Shown: positions 1 through 7,211 of the stretch, piece after piece
Layout of the letters: every line of letters starts with the position of its first letter
Numbering within the stretch: position 1 is the first letter of the stretch
From: Frankiaceae bacterium
GTDB lineage: Bacteria > Actinomycetota > Actinomycetes > Mycobacteriales > SCTD01
Direction of reading: 5' to 3'
DNA: 15,743 nucleotides
NCBI GenBank assembly: GCA_947479995.1
Contig: CANKBT010000025.1
Span: forward strand, 1-15,743
The notes under the pieces: generated by a model
The model's input: only the letters and a program-made list of their open reading frames with translations
Told to the model about the DNA's origin: nothing
The model's database searches: none
Translations under genes and position numbers: made by a program

Positions 1-95
1 CCCGCCGCCGGTGCGGCCCGCGGTCTTCGCTGTGCACTCCACTGCCTCTCGTCCGGCGTCCGCCCCGCACCCTAGGGGCCTTGCTGCCGGGCGGC
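1..95. other. Non-coding left edge
   Basis: This stretch lies downstream of the minus-strand 660-aa gene and runs to the window edge. I see no convincing gene: the reading frames crossing it are GC-rich shadows. It contains a short CCCTAGGG palindrome at about 71-78 but no hairpin followed by a T-run that would mark an intrinsic terminator. It may hold the promoter or the 3' end of a neighbour outside the window. Confidence 0.5.
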
Positions 96-2078
96 TCAGC
101 GCGCGCCGTAGCCGCCCTGCAGGCCCTGGTCGTAGGAGTCCGCCACGTCCAGGCCGAGGTCGCCGTACTCGGTGGCGGTGCCGCGCGCGTAGTCGGCGAA
201 GGCCGCCGCGTGCTCCGGGCTGTTGGCGACGTGGGGCAGGAAGACGCCGTTGCGGAACCACGGGTACGAGGTGCCGTTGTAGTCCTCGGTGCGGGCCGGC
301 ATCCCCTGGTCGAGCAGGGCCGCGACGATGGCCGTCTGCAGCTGCTGCGAGGTCCGCTGCTGGTTGCCGAAGTTCTCGTCGACCGCGGCCTGCTGCTGGC
401 CGGTCACGGCGCCGTTGAGGGCCTCCTGGCCGTGCGACAGCGCCTGGCCGACCACGAACTCGGCCATCTTGCCGCCCGGGACGGGCACCTGGCCGACGAT
501 GTCGCCCGCCAGGGAGACGTAGAGCTCGCGCTGCGCCTCGATGCGCGCGGCCGCGTCCTCGCTGCCGCGGCCGGCCGCACCGTCGATGAAGCCGATGAGC
601 TCGGCGTTGTTGGCCGCGATGAGGCGGACGGCGCGCCGCAGGTCCTCGTTCCCGGGGTCGGCGGCGAGGGCCGCGGTCACGTGGTCGAGCCGGGTGGCGT
701 TGAGCGCCGCCGTGGCGCGACCGAGCTCGACGACGGCCGACTCGTCGGTCATCACCTCGCCGAGCACCGCGTCCAGCGCCTCGCTGTCGAAGCTCGCGCC
801 CGGGGGCATGCCCTCCTGCCACGGCTCGTCGGCGTAGCCGTTCCACGCCCCCTCGCCCGTGAGGGCGAGGCGGTCGACGTCGGTGATGTAGCTGGCGAGG
901 ATGCGCCCGAGCGAGTCCTTGCCGTCGTCGCCGATCTTGGGGTCGCCGTCGCGCGCGCCGAGCAGGTTGACGGCGTCGGAGGCGGCGCGCGCGGACGTCT
1001 CGGCCCGCGGGTCGTCGGGGTCGCGGAACACCGTCGACGCGGCGTCGAGCATCTCCCCGAGCGCGTTGAACTCGTCGTGGCTCCACCGGCGGTCGCGCAC
1101 GTAGTACTCCGACCGGCTCTCGCCGCCCGGCGGGTAGAGGAAGTCCTGCGCGGCCTCGGGCGTGCGGCCCATCGCCTCGAAGAGGCCGACGAACGGGTCG
1201 TAGTACTGGTCGGCCGTGCCCTCGCCGAGGCGGTAGTAGCCGCTGTCGTGGCCGACCCGCTCCTGCCAGGTCGCGAAGAACTCGTCGCCGCGCTCGTACG
1301 CGTCGAGCACGCCGCCGATGTCGGTGAGGAAGCCCGCGTCGTACGTGCCGCGGTGCAGCAGCTGCGACAGGGCCCAGCCGTTCGCACCGCCCTCGGTGGC
1401 CTTCTCGGCGAGCTCGCGGGCGAAGTCGTCGCTGAGCTGGTAGCTCGAGGAGGCCGTGGCGATGGCGCCGCTGAAGGCGCTCATCACGGCGTCCTGCGAC
1501 TGCCGGATCTTGTCCAGCACGTGCAGGTCGTCGCTCCACATCGGGTCGTCGGCGCTGTACGGCAGGTCGCGCTGGTAGCCGTCGTAGTAGCGGGCGAGCT
1601 GCTGCGGCACCTCCAGGACGCCCTCGGGACCGAGGGCCTCCGCGAAGGCCGCGGCGACGGCCGGGTCGTCCTGGTGCTTCGCGAGCATCGCGGCGTAGGC
1701 GTCGATGCGCTCGAGCTCGTCGCGGTCGTAGTCGTCGGGCAGCTCGCGGAAGAAGTCCGCGAGCTCGCCCCCGAGGGCCGCGGTGATGCCGCTGCGGGTG
1801 TCCTCGGCGATCTCGTACTCGACCGGCTCGCCGGACAGGGCCGCCTCGTCGCCGCCGTTCACGAGGACGGCGTAGTCGACGCGGTCGCTCATCTCGTCGG
1901 CCTTGGCCTCGAGCATCAGCTCCCAGAAGCCGGACCCGCTGAGCACCGCCACGTCGGCCCGAGCGCGCTCGGAGGCGTCCTTGACGCCCTCGGCCTGCGT
2001 GGCGAGCGTCGAGGACAGGCTGCGGATGCGGGCGGCCGCGGAGCGGGCGGCCGGCACGTCGATGCGGACGGTGGCCAT
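96..2078 (-). CDS. Uncharacterised 660-aa helical protein, ESX/WXG100-like N-terminus
   Basis: Function unknown. ATG start at 2078 and TGA stop at 96-98. The first ~75 residues (MATVRIDVPAARSAAARIRS onward) look like the helical hairpin of actinobacterial ESX/WXG100-associated proteins, with a GSGFWEL turn near residue 50. The rest is an acidic, mostly helical, tyrosine- and tryptophan-rich region, including SQLLHRGTYDAGFLTDIGG, with no catalytic motif, signal peptide or membrane segment that I can recognise. I see no cysteine in the whole chain, which would suit an exported protein. The overall look resembles long actinobacterial proteins annotated as DUF6571, from memory and unverified. The start overlaps the stop of the upstream 123-aa gene as TGATG, with no Shine-Dalgarno sequence of its own, so translation probably depends on re-initiation. 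No type VII secretion gene lies nearby. The CDS is certain; the export idea is inference. Confidence 0.85.
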   Translation of the reverse strand: MATVRIDVPAARSAAARIRSLSSTLATQAEGVKDASERARADVAVLSGSGFWELMLEAKADEMSDRVDYAVLVNGGDEAALSGEPVEYEIAEDTRSGITAALGGELADFFRELPDDYDRDELERIDAYAAMLAKHQDDPAVAAAFAEALGPEGVLEVPQQLARYYDGYQRDLPYSADDPMWSDDLHVLDKIRQSQDAVMSAFSGAIATASSSYQLSDDFARELAEKATEGGANGWALSQLLHRGTYDAGFLTDIGGVLDAYERGDEFFATWQERVGHDSGYYRLGEGTADQYYDPFVGLFEAMGRTPEAAQDFLYPPGGESRSEYYVRDRRWSHDEFNALGEMLDAASTVFRDPDDPRAETSARAASDAVNLLGARDGDPKIGDDGKDSLGRILASYITDVDRLALTGEGAWNGYADEPWQEGMPPGASFDSEALDAVLGEVMTDESAVVELGRATAALNATRLDHVTAALAADPGNEDLRRAVRLIAANNAELIGFIDGAAGRGSEDAAARIEAQRELYVSLAGDIVGQVPVPGGKMAEFVVGQALSHGQEALNGAVTGQQQAAVDENFGNQQRTSQQLQTAIVAALLDQGMPARTEDYNGTSYPWFRNGVFLPHVANSPEHAAAFADYARGTATEYGDLGLDVADSYDQGLQGGYGAR

Positions 2079-2449
2079 CAGTACATGTCCATGCCGCGGT
2101 GGTGCCGCACGGGCGGCAGCGGGAAGTTGGCGCGCTGGCCGCGGGGGTCGTCGTGCGGCACCTTCTCCGGCTGCGCGGACGCCAGGCCGCTGAGCGTGCT
2201 GACGGCGTCCGCGAAGGCCGAGCGGACCATCTCGCCGACGTTGTCGAGGGCGGCGCAGAAGTCGTCGGCCCAGGGGGAGTCCCACGCGGCGGTCACCGAG
2301 CGGCCGCAGCCGCGGGTCGCCAGCTCGCCACCCGGCTCCACGACGTACGTCGCGGTGGTCGCCGCGTCGGCGGCGGCCTCCAGCGCGTCCTTCTTCAGGT
2401 TCGGGACGTCCGGCTCCTCGGCCGGGGTCGCGGGCTCGTCGCCGGCCAT
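2078..2449 (-). CDS. Uncharacterised 123-aa protein, first gene of a two-gene cassette
   Basis: Function unknown. ATG start at 2449 is preceded on the minus strand by AAGGGG about 5 nt upstream, a good Shine-Dalgarno match. The protein begins with an acidic, proline-rich tail (residues 1-17). A likely helix (about 18-33), a short beta-like segment, and a second helix around residues 63-90 (ADDFCAALDNVGEMVRSAFA) follow. The C-terminus is basic and proline/histidine-rich and ends in MDMY. Two cysteines (48 and 65) are present, unlike its partner. No signal peptide or membrane span is visible. The size, helix pattern and position directly before a WXG100-like protein recall small ESX-type partner proteins, but there is no clear WXG motif. 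The stop overlaps the next start by one base. It is transcribed divergently from the choD-like gene across a 157-bp gap. Confidence 0.8.
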   Translation of the reverse strand: MAGDEPATPAEEPDVPNLKKDALEAAADAATTATYVVEPGGELATRGCGRSVTAAWDSPWADDFCAALDNVGEMVRSAFADAVSTLSGLASAQPEKVPHDDPRGQRANFPLPPVRHHRGMDMY

Positions 2450-2477
2450 GGTGCCCCTTCGTCGTGACGTGCGGTGC

Positions 2478-2492
2478 GTACGTCGTTCGTAC
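2478..2492. repeat. Short inverted repeat in the divergent control region
   Basis: GTACG at 2478-2482 and CGTAC at 2488-2492 form a perfect 5-bp inverted repeat around a 5-nt centre. It lies 29 bp upstream of the 123-aa gene start, in a region rich in CGT steps. It could be an operator for the minus-strand cassette. No good -10 element could be placed next to it, so the role is a guess. Confidence 0.3.
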
Positions 2493-2574
2493 CGCCCGCA
2501 AGCACGGCGATCCGCGCTCCCGGGCGACCGCAGCGCGAGAACCGGGTGAACCTGCCCCGGACGTGCTAGAAACC

Positions 2575-2586
2575 GAACGACCGTTC
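2575..2586. promoter_or_regulatory. TetR-type operator candidate upstream of choD-like gene
   Basis: GAACG-AC-CGTTC is a perfect 5-bp inverted repeat with a 2-nt spacer, 20 bp before the choD-like start codon. AACGnnCGTT half-sites are typical of TetR/AcrR-family operators. A weak -10 (TAGAAA, 2567-2572) sits just upstream, so a bound repressor would cover the presumed transcription start. The start codon itself has a good Shine-Dalgarno, GGGGAG at 2595-2600. No TetR gene is in the window. The arms differ in spacing from the mycobacterial KstR cholesterol regulon site (AACnnGTT), so I do not call it a KstR site. Confidence 0.45.
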
Positions 2587-2606
2587 TGCAACTGGGGGAG
2601 CCGGGG

Positions 2607-4283
2607 ATGCACTACGACGTGCTGGTGGTGGGCAGCGGCTTCGGCGGCAGCACGACGGCGCTGCGCCTGGCCGAGAAGGGCTACCGGGTCGGCGTGCTCG
2701 AGGCCGGGCGGCGCTTCGCCGACGACGACCTCCCGAAGACCTCCTGGGACCTTCGGCGCTACCTGTGGGCGCCGCGCCTCGGCCTGTACGGGCTGCAGCG
2801 CATGCACCTGCTGCCCGGCGTGCTCGTCATGGCCGGCGCGGGCGTCGGCGGCGGGTCGCTGAACTACGCCAACACGCTCTACCAGCCGCCGAGCGCCTTC
2901 TTCCGCGACCCGCAGTGGGCGGGCATCACCGACTGGGAGGCCGAGCTCGCGCCGTACTACGACCAGGCGAAGCGGATGCTCGGCGTGACGACCAACCCGA
3001 CGACGACGCCCGCCGACGAGGTGATGCGCACGGTCGCCGAGCAGATGGGCGTCGGGCACACCTTCACCTCCACGCCCGTGGGCGTCTTCTTCGGCGAGCC
3101 GGGGCGCACGGTGCCCGACCCGTTCTTCGGCGGCGTCGGCCCCGACCGCACCGGCTGCACCGAGTGCGGCTCGTGCATGACCGGCTGCGCGGTCGGCGGC
3201 AAGAACACGCTCGTGAAGAACTACCTGCACCTCGCCGAGCGCGCGGGCGTCGAGGTGCACCCGCTCACCACCGTCACCGCGCTGCGGTCGCAGCCGGACG
3301 GCACCTGGCAGGTCGAGAGCCGCCCGAGCGGCGGCCTGCGGCGCCCGCGGACGACGTGGACCGCCGACCAGGTCGTGCTCGCCGCCGGCACGTACGGCAC
3401 GCAGAGGCTGCTGCACGCGATGCGCGACCGCGGCGTGCTGCCGCGGCTGTCGGCCCGGCTGGGCCACCAGACGCGCACCAACTCCGAGGCGGTGCTGGCC
3501 GCCACCGCGCGCTCGCGGGGCACCGACTTCACGCAGGGCGTCGCGATCACCTCGAGCTTCCACCTCGACGAGCACACGCACGTCGAGCCCGTCCGCTACG
3601 GCAAGGGCAGCAACGCCATCGGCCTGCTGCAGACCGTGCTCGTCGACGGCGGCGGGCGCCTGCCGCGCCCGGTCAAGGCGCTGCTCACGGTCCTGCGCCA
3701 CCCGGGCGCCTTCGTGCGCGGCCTGTCGGTGCGGCACTGGAGCGAGCGCACGGTCATCGCGCTCGTCATGCAGAGCCGCGACAACTCGCTCGTGCTCTCG
3801 GGCAAGCGCGGCCGGCTCACCAGCCGGCCCGGCCCCGGCGACCCGCCGCCGTCGTGGATCCCCGGCGGGCACGAGGCCGTGCGGCGCATGGCCGACGAGA
3901 TCGGGGGCGACCCGGGCGGTGCGTTCACCGACCTCGTCGACATCCCGATGACCGCGCACTTCCTCGGCGGCTGCGCCATCGGCGCGACCCCCGAGACCGG
4001 CGTCGTCGACGCCTACCACCGCGTGCACGGCTACCCGACGCTGCACGTCGTCGACGGCTCCGCGGTGTCGGCGAACCTCGGCGTCAACCCGTCGCTCACC
4101 ATCACCGCCCAGGCCGAGCGGGCCGCGGCCCTGTGGCCCAACCGCGGCGAGGCCGACGCTCGCCCTGCGCAGGGCGAGGGCTACGTCGCGCTCGCGCCGG
4201 TGCCGCCGCGCGCGCCGGTCGTGCCGGTGCACGCGCCGGGCGCGCTGCGCCTGCCGCTCACCGTGGTGCGCCGCGCCGGCTAG
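2607..4283 (+). CDS. choD: GMC-family flavoprotein oxidoreductase, ChoD-type cholesterol oxidase homologue
   Basis: FAD-dependent oxidoreductase of the GMC family, 558 aa, closely resembling mycobacterial ChoD, the proposed cholesterol/3-beta-hydroxysteroid oxidase. The N-terminal FAD-binding fold carries GSGFGG at residues 9-14 and LEAGRR at 31-36; a second glycine-rich stretch (GAGVGGGSLNYAN, 77-89) follows. The C-terminal signature has His451 in TAHFLGGCAIG and Asn493 in NLGVNPSLTITA, the expected GMC His/Asn catalytic pair. Cys184, 187, 190 and 194 form CX2CX2CX3C (CTECGSCMTGC), a spacing used for [4Fe-4S] ligands in ferredoxins and also present, with one extra Cys, in mycobacterial ChoD as I recall it. 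There is no signal peptide, so it is probably cytoplasmic. The ATG start follows a strong GGGGAG. It is monocistronic and converges with the 81-aa membrane gene. The actual substrate is uncertain, because no other steroid-catabolism gene is present. Confidence 0.93.
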   Translation: MHYDVLVVGSGFGGSTTALRLAEKGYRVGVLEAGRRFADDDLPKTSWDLRRYLWAPRLGLYGLQRMHLLPGVLVMAGAGVGGGSLNYANTLYQPPSAFFRDPQWAGITDWEAELAPYYDQAKRMLGVTTNPTTTPADEVMRTVAEQMGVGHTFTSTPVGVFFGEPGRTVPDPFFGGVGPDRTGCTECGSCMTGCAVGGKNTLVKNYLHLAERAGVEVHPLTTVTALRSQPDGTWQVESRPSGGLRRPRTTWTADQVVLAAGTYGTQRLLHAMRDRGVLPRLSARLGHQTRTNSEAVLAATARSRGTDFTQGVAITSSFHLDEHTHVEPVRYGKGSNAIGLLQTVLVDGGGRLPRPVKALLTVLRHPGAFVRGLSVRHWSERTVIALVMQSRDNSLVLSGKRGRLTSRPGPGDPPPSWIPGGHEAVRRMADEIGGDPGGAFTDLVDIPMTAHFLGGCAIGATPETGVVDAYHRVHGYPTLHVVDGSAVSANLGVNPSLTITAQAERAAALWPNRGEADARPAQGEGYVALAPVPPRAPVVPVHAPGALRLPLTVVRRAG

Positions 4284-4299
4284 CGCTCAGCTGAGCCGG
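4276..4299. terminator. Nested palindrome between convergent genes, possible bidirectional terminator
   Basis: The 3-nt gap between the choD-like stop (4281-4283) and the membrane-gene stop (4287-4289) lies inside two nested dyads. CCGGCT (4276-4281) pairs with AGCCGG (4294-4299), and GCTCAGCTGAGC (4285-4296) is a perfect 12-nt palindrome. No T-run follows on either strand, which is common for actinobacterial terminators. A bidirectional terminator is the natural reading but is not proven. Confidence 0.45.
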
Positions 4300-4532
4300 A
4301 ACAGCTCCGCCGGGCCGTACGTGAGGCAGATGCCGGCGGAGGTGGCGGTCACGAGCATCGCGATGAGCACCCAGACCGCGGCCCGGCGCCAGCCCCGCGC
4401 CTGCGCCGGCGGCAGGCTGGGCAGGTAGGCGCTCGGCAGGTCGCTTCCGCGCTGCAGGTCGAGCCAGTGCGGGTCGACCTCGCGCGCGTCGTCGGCCGGC
4501 GGGACCAGGTCGTACTCGGGGTGGTGCGCCAT
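4287..4532 (-). CDS. Small single-pass membrane protein, 81 aa, function unknown
   Basis: ATG start at 4532 and TGA at 4287-4289. Residues 1-45 are hydrophilic and proline-rich, beginning MAHHPEYDLVPPADDAREVD. RGWRR at 46-50 supplies positive charge before one transmembrane helix at about residues 52-71 (AVWVLIAMLVTATSAGICL), followed by a short tail ending TYGPAELFRLS. The arrangement suggests an N-in membrane anchor with almost nothing outside. No Shine-Dalgarno is obvious and the start is only 14 nt after the polymerase stop, so it is probably translated from the same mRNA. In-frame GTG codons upstream would place the start within the polymerase gene and are less likely. The family is not recognised beyond similar small actinobacterial membrane proteins; no function is assigned. 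Confidence 0.75.
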   Translation of the reverse strand: MAHHPEYDLVPPADDAREVDPHWLDLQRGSDLPSAYLPSLPPAQARGWRRAAVWVLIAMLVTATSAGICLTYGPAELFRLS

Positions 4533-4546
4533 GGCCGCACGGTAGG

Positions 4547-6190
4547 TCAGCCCTTCGCGTCGGACCACCGGTGCACGACCGCGACGTCGGCGACGAAGCG
4601 CACCGCGCTGCCCGCGGCACAGCGCCCGGCCGCCTCGGCGAGCGCGTCGTGCACGAGCGCCACCGCGGCGTCGGCGCCGTCCTGCGGCACGTGCAGCAGG
4701 AGCTCGTCGTGCAGGCACAGCACCACCTCGCCCCGCTGCTCCTGCAGCAGCCGCGCGCGGACGGTCACCGCCCACACCTTGAACAGCTCCGCGGCCGCCC
4801 CCTGCACCACGGCGTTGCGCGCGTAGCGGCCGTGGCCGCCGGGCGCGAGACGCAGCAGCCGCCCTCCCCACGTGCGCAGGTCGGTGCCGACCCGGCCGGC
4901 CTCCTCGGCGGCGCGCAGGAACGCGAGCGCCTGCGGGTAGGCGCGCTCCATCCGCTGCAGGGCCGCGCCGGCGGTGCCCGACGTCTGGCCGTACATCGCG
5001 GCCAGCACCGCCACCTTCGCCACCGGGCGCTCGACGCCGAGCGCCGCGGCGACCGGCGTGTAGAGGTCGTCCTGCCGCGCCGCGGCAGCCAGGCCCGCGT
5101 CGCCGCTCACGACCGCGAGCACCCGCGGCTCGACCTGCCCGAGGTCGGCGCGCACCAGCACGTGCCCGGGCGCCGCGGCGACGCCGGGCCGCAGGTCGGC
5201 GGGCAGGTTGTGCAGCCCCGCGCTCGCGGTCATGCGGCCGGCGCCCTCGGCGGCGGTCCACGTGCCGCGCAGCCGGTCGTCGGCGCCGACGTGCGCCGCC
5301 ACCCACCCCCAGCCGTACGTGGTGGCGAGGCGCTCGGCGCGGCGCCAGTCGAGCAGGGCGGCCACCAGCGGGCTGGTGCTGCGGTGCGGCTCGAGGCGCC
5401 ACGAGCGGGTGTCGGGCAGGTCGAGGCCGCGCGCGGTGAGGGCCTCGCGCAGCAGCAGCGGGTTGCGCAGGTCGACCGGCTCGCCGAGCAGCGCGAGCAC
5501 GGGGGCGTCGCGCTCCGCCCGCGGGGTGCCGGGCGGGCCGACCGCCTCGGTGAGCAGGCCGGTGAGCCGGGCCCGGTCGACGGGCAGGCCGTCGTGCCCG
5601 AGCTCGACGGCCAGCAGCGCGGCCGCGCTCTCGGCGTAGGCGGTCAGCAGGGCGAGCGGCAGGCCGGCCGGTGCGGGTCGCGGGTCGGGCAGGGCGGCCA
5701 GCGCCTCGCCCTGCGCGGCCTGCACCTCGAGGGCCAGCGCGGCCCAGCGCGCGGTCGCCGCCGCGTCGTCGAAGCGCTCGCGCCCCCACTCCGGCGACAG
5801 GCCGCCGTCGGCGCGCACCGGGCCGCTGCCGTCGTCGAGCTCGAGCAGCGAGAGCTCGCCGTGCGCGGGCGGCGGCGCGTCGGTGCCGCGCTGCGCGGCC
5901 CACACCGCGGCCGGGTCGTCGCGGCCGGTGCCGTGCAGCAGGCGCGCCACGGCGCCGAGGTCCCAGCAGGCGCGCGGCCGCACGCCGAGCGCGACGAGCG
6001 GGGCGGCGGTGGTCGCCGCCCGCCACCACACGAGCCGCCCGGGCACGAGCGCGAGCAGGCCGGGGTGCGCGTCGACGGCCCAGGCGCCGTCCGCCGTCGC
6101 GACGCCGAAGCCGGCCGGGCAGGCGGCGACGCCGACGAGCCCGTCGAGCGCCGGCAGCAGGTCGCGCGCTGCGGCCTCGTCGAGCGTCAC
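4547..6190 (-). CDS. PolA-like family A DNA polymerase lacking the 5' nuclease domain
   Basis: Family A DNA polymerase of 547 aa, of the type usually annotated in actinobacteria as bifunctional 3'-5' exonuclease/DNA polymerase. Palm motif A is ADLGQVEPRVLA with metal-binding Asp349. The O-helix keeps Arg388, Lys392 and Tyr400 (RPVAKVAVLAAMYG), equivalent to Arg754, Lys758 and Tyr766 of E. coli Pol I. Motif C is HDE at 494-496. The first ~130 residues occupy the exonuclease position, but I cannot find the DXE pair, so proofreading is probably lost. The residue matching Phe762 is Leu396. There is no 5' nuclease domain, and the chain is far shorter than the ~900-aa PolA, so this is an accessory repair or gap-filling enzyme, not the main Pol I. 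The GTG start overlaps the upstream stop as GTGA, which fixes the start. Confidence 0.9.
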   Translation of the reverse strand: MTLDEAAARDLLPALDGLVGVAACPAGFGVATADGAWAVDAHPGLLALVPGRLVWWRAATTAAPLVALGVRPRACWDLGAVARLLHGTGRDDPAAVWAAQRGTDAPPPAHGELSLLELDDGSGPVRADGGLSPEWGRERFDDAAATARWAALALEVQAAQGEALAALPDPRPAPAGLPLALLTAYAESAAALLAVELGHDGLPVDRARLTGLLTEAVGPPGTPRAERDAPVLALLGEPVDLRNPLLLREALTARGLDLPDTRSWRLEPHRSTSPLVAALLDWRRAERLATTYGWGWVAAHVGADDRLRGTWTAAEGAGRMTASAGLHNLPADLRPGVAAAPGHVLVRADLGQVEPRVLAVVSGDAGLAAAARQDDLYTPVAAALGVERPVAKVAVLAAMYGQTSGTAGAALQRMERAYPQALAFLRAAEEAGRVGTDLRTWGGRLLRLAPGGHGRYARNAVVQGAAAELFKVWAVTVRARLLQEQRGEVVLCLHDELLLHVPQDGADAAVALVHDALAEAAGRCAAGSAVRFVADVAVVHRWSDAKG

Positions 6191-7176
6191 GCCCCGCCCG
6201 CGGGCCCACGCGGGTCGGCCAGCCCGCGCACGTCGGCCAGGGACGCGGCGCCGGCGAGCGCCATCGCGGCGGCGAGGTCGGCGGTGAGCGCGTCGAGGCA
6301 CGCGGCGACGCCGTCCGCGCCGCCGGCGGCGAGCGCCCACAGCACCGGCCGGCCGACCGCCACGGCGTCGGCGCCGAGCGCGAGCGCGCAGAGCGCGTCG
6401 AGGCCGCTGCGCACGCCGCCGTCGACGAGCACCGGGGCGCGGCCCGCCACCGCGTCGACCACCTCGGGCAGGGCGCGCGCGGGCGCGACCGAGCGGTCGA
6501 GCTGGCGCCCGCCGTGCCCGCTGACCCAGACGCCGGCGGCGCCCGCGTCGAGGCAGGCCGCGGCGTCGTCGCCGCGCAGCACGCCCTTGACGAGCACCGG
6601 CAGCCCGGAGGCCCCGGCGAGGCGGCCGACCTCGTCGAGGGTCGTCGCCGGGTCCTGCCGCGCCGCGTCCGGCACGTCGACCTGCGGGCCGAAGTCGCCG
6701 CGGGCCTTGCGCGCGACGTACGGCGTGTCGCCGGTGAGCACCAGCGCCCGGGCGCCCCGCGCGGCGGCCGCCTGCACGAGGTCGACCGTGCGCGCGCGGT
6801 CGCGCAGCACGTAGACCTGCTGCCACCACGGGTCGGCGGCGACGGGCTCGGACGCGCGGGTCGACAGCGCGGTGAGCGCCCCGGCGCGCGCGGCGCCGGC
6901 CGCGGTCGCGCGCTCGCCGTCGGGGTGGCCGAGCCCGTGCAGGGCGGTCGGCGCGAGCACGACCGGGGTGCGCAGGCGCGCGCCGAGCAGCGTCAGCGCG
7001 GTGTCGACCCGCGACACGTCGCGCAGCACCCGCGGGCGCAGCCGCACGTCGCGCCAGGCCGCCGTCGCCTCGGCCAGCGAGGTCTCCTCGCCCGACCCGC
7101 CGGCCCAGTGGGCGTGCACCTCGGCCGGCAGCACCTCGCGCGCACGGGCCTCCTGGTCGGCCAGCAGCGGGTGCAC
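6187..7176 (-). CDS. FMN-dependent alpha-hydroxy-acid dehydrogenase/oxidase
   Basis: Member of the glycolate oxidase / L-lactate dehydrogenase (LldD) family, which oxidises an alpha-hydroxy acid to the keto acid using FMN in a TIM barrel. The signature SGHGGRQLD (219-227) contains catalytic His221 and substrate-binding Arg224; the usual form is SNHGGRQLD, so Asn is replaced by Gly. PVLVKGV (193-199) supplies FMN-contacting Lys197, and VLVDGGVRSGLDAL (249-262) with AVAVGRPVLW (271-280) forms the FMN phosphate site. WWQQVYVLRDR (117-127) matches the conserved W-Q-Y segment. At 329 aa it is slightly short for the family (350-400). The substrate cannot be predicted. The GTG start has no Shine-Dalgarno but lies 7 nt after TAGCGT, consistent with a leaderless mRNA. 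Its stop overlaps the polymerase start (GTGA), so the two are translationally coupled. Confidence 0.9.
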   Translation of the reverse strand: MHPLLADQEARAREVLPAEVHAHWAGGSGEETSLAEATAAWRDVRLRPRVLRDVSRVDTALTLLGARLRTPVVLAPTALHGLGHPDGERATAAGAARAGALTALSTRASEPVAADPWWQQVYVLRDRARTVDLVQAAAARGARALVLTGDTPYVARKARGDFGPQVDVPDAARQDPATTLDEVGRLAGASGLPVLVKGVLRGDDAAACLDAGAAGVWVSGHGGRQLDRSVAPARALPEVVDAVAGRAPVLVDGGVRSGLDALCALALGADAVAVGRPVLWALAAGGADGVAACLDALTADLAAAMALAGAASLADVRGLADPRGPAGGA

Positions 7177-7183
7177 GGGCCCG

Positions 7184-7189
7184 ACGCTA
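7184..7189 (-). promoter_or_regulatory. Probable leaderless -10 element for the FMN dehydrogenase
   Basis: On the minus strand TAGCGT (TANNNT) ends exactly 7 nt before the GTG at 7176. There is no Shine-Dalgarno, so transcription would start at or next to the start codon. A strong hairpin lies just upstream at 7195-7211. No clear -35 is visible. Confidence 0.5.
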
Positions 7190-7194
7190 GGCCT

Positions 7195-7211
7195 CGCGGC
7201 CGGAGGCCGCG
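7195..7211. terminator. Strong GC hairpin, possible terminator after the glycosylase gene
   Basis: CGCGGCC (7195-7201), loop GGA, GGCCGCG (7205-7211): a perfect 7-bp GC stem. Read on the minus strand it lies about 90 nt past the glycosylase stop and just before the -10 of the FMN dehydrogenase. It has no U-tract. It could terminate the upstream transcript. Confidence 0.4.

Noticed and set aside
96..2078. Polymorphic toxin assignment for the 660-aa protein
   Set aside because: No recognisable toxin domain at the C-terminus, no immunity-like gene downstream within the window, and the N-terminal resemblance to WXG100 proteins alone is not enough.
81..2549. Plus-strand 822-aa open frame over the ESX-like cassette
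   Set aside because: It has low-complexity V/R/A-rich composition, no recognisable domain, and lies antisense to two genes with normal protein composition and a clear overlap structure. High GC keeps such frames open.
2573..2588. KstR cholesterol-regulon operator upstream of choD
   Set aside because: The KstR site needs AAC-2 nt-GTT; here the AAC and GTT are 4 nt apart (AACGACCGTT), so it fits a general TetR pattern but not KstR.
2079..4232. Upstream extension of the 660-aa frame to 1378 aa
   Set aside because: The added part is antisense to choD and overlaps the 123-aa gene in another frame; its sequence is Arg/Ala-rich low complexity. The ATG at 2078 with TGATG overlap is the natural start.
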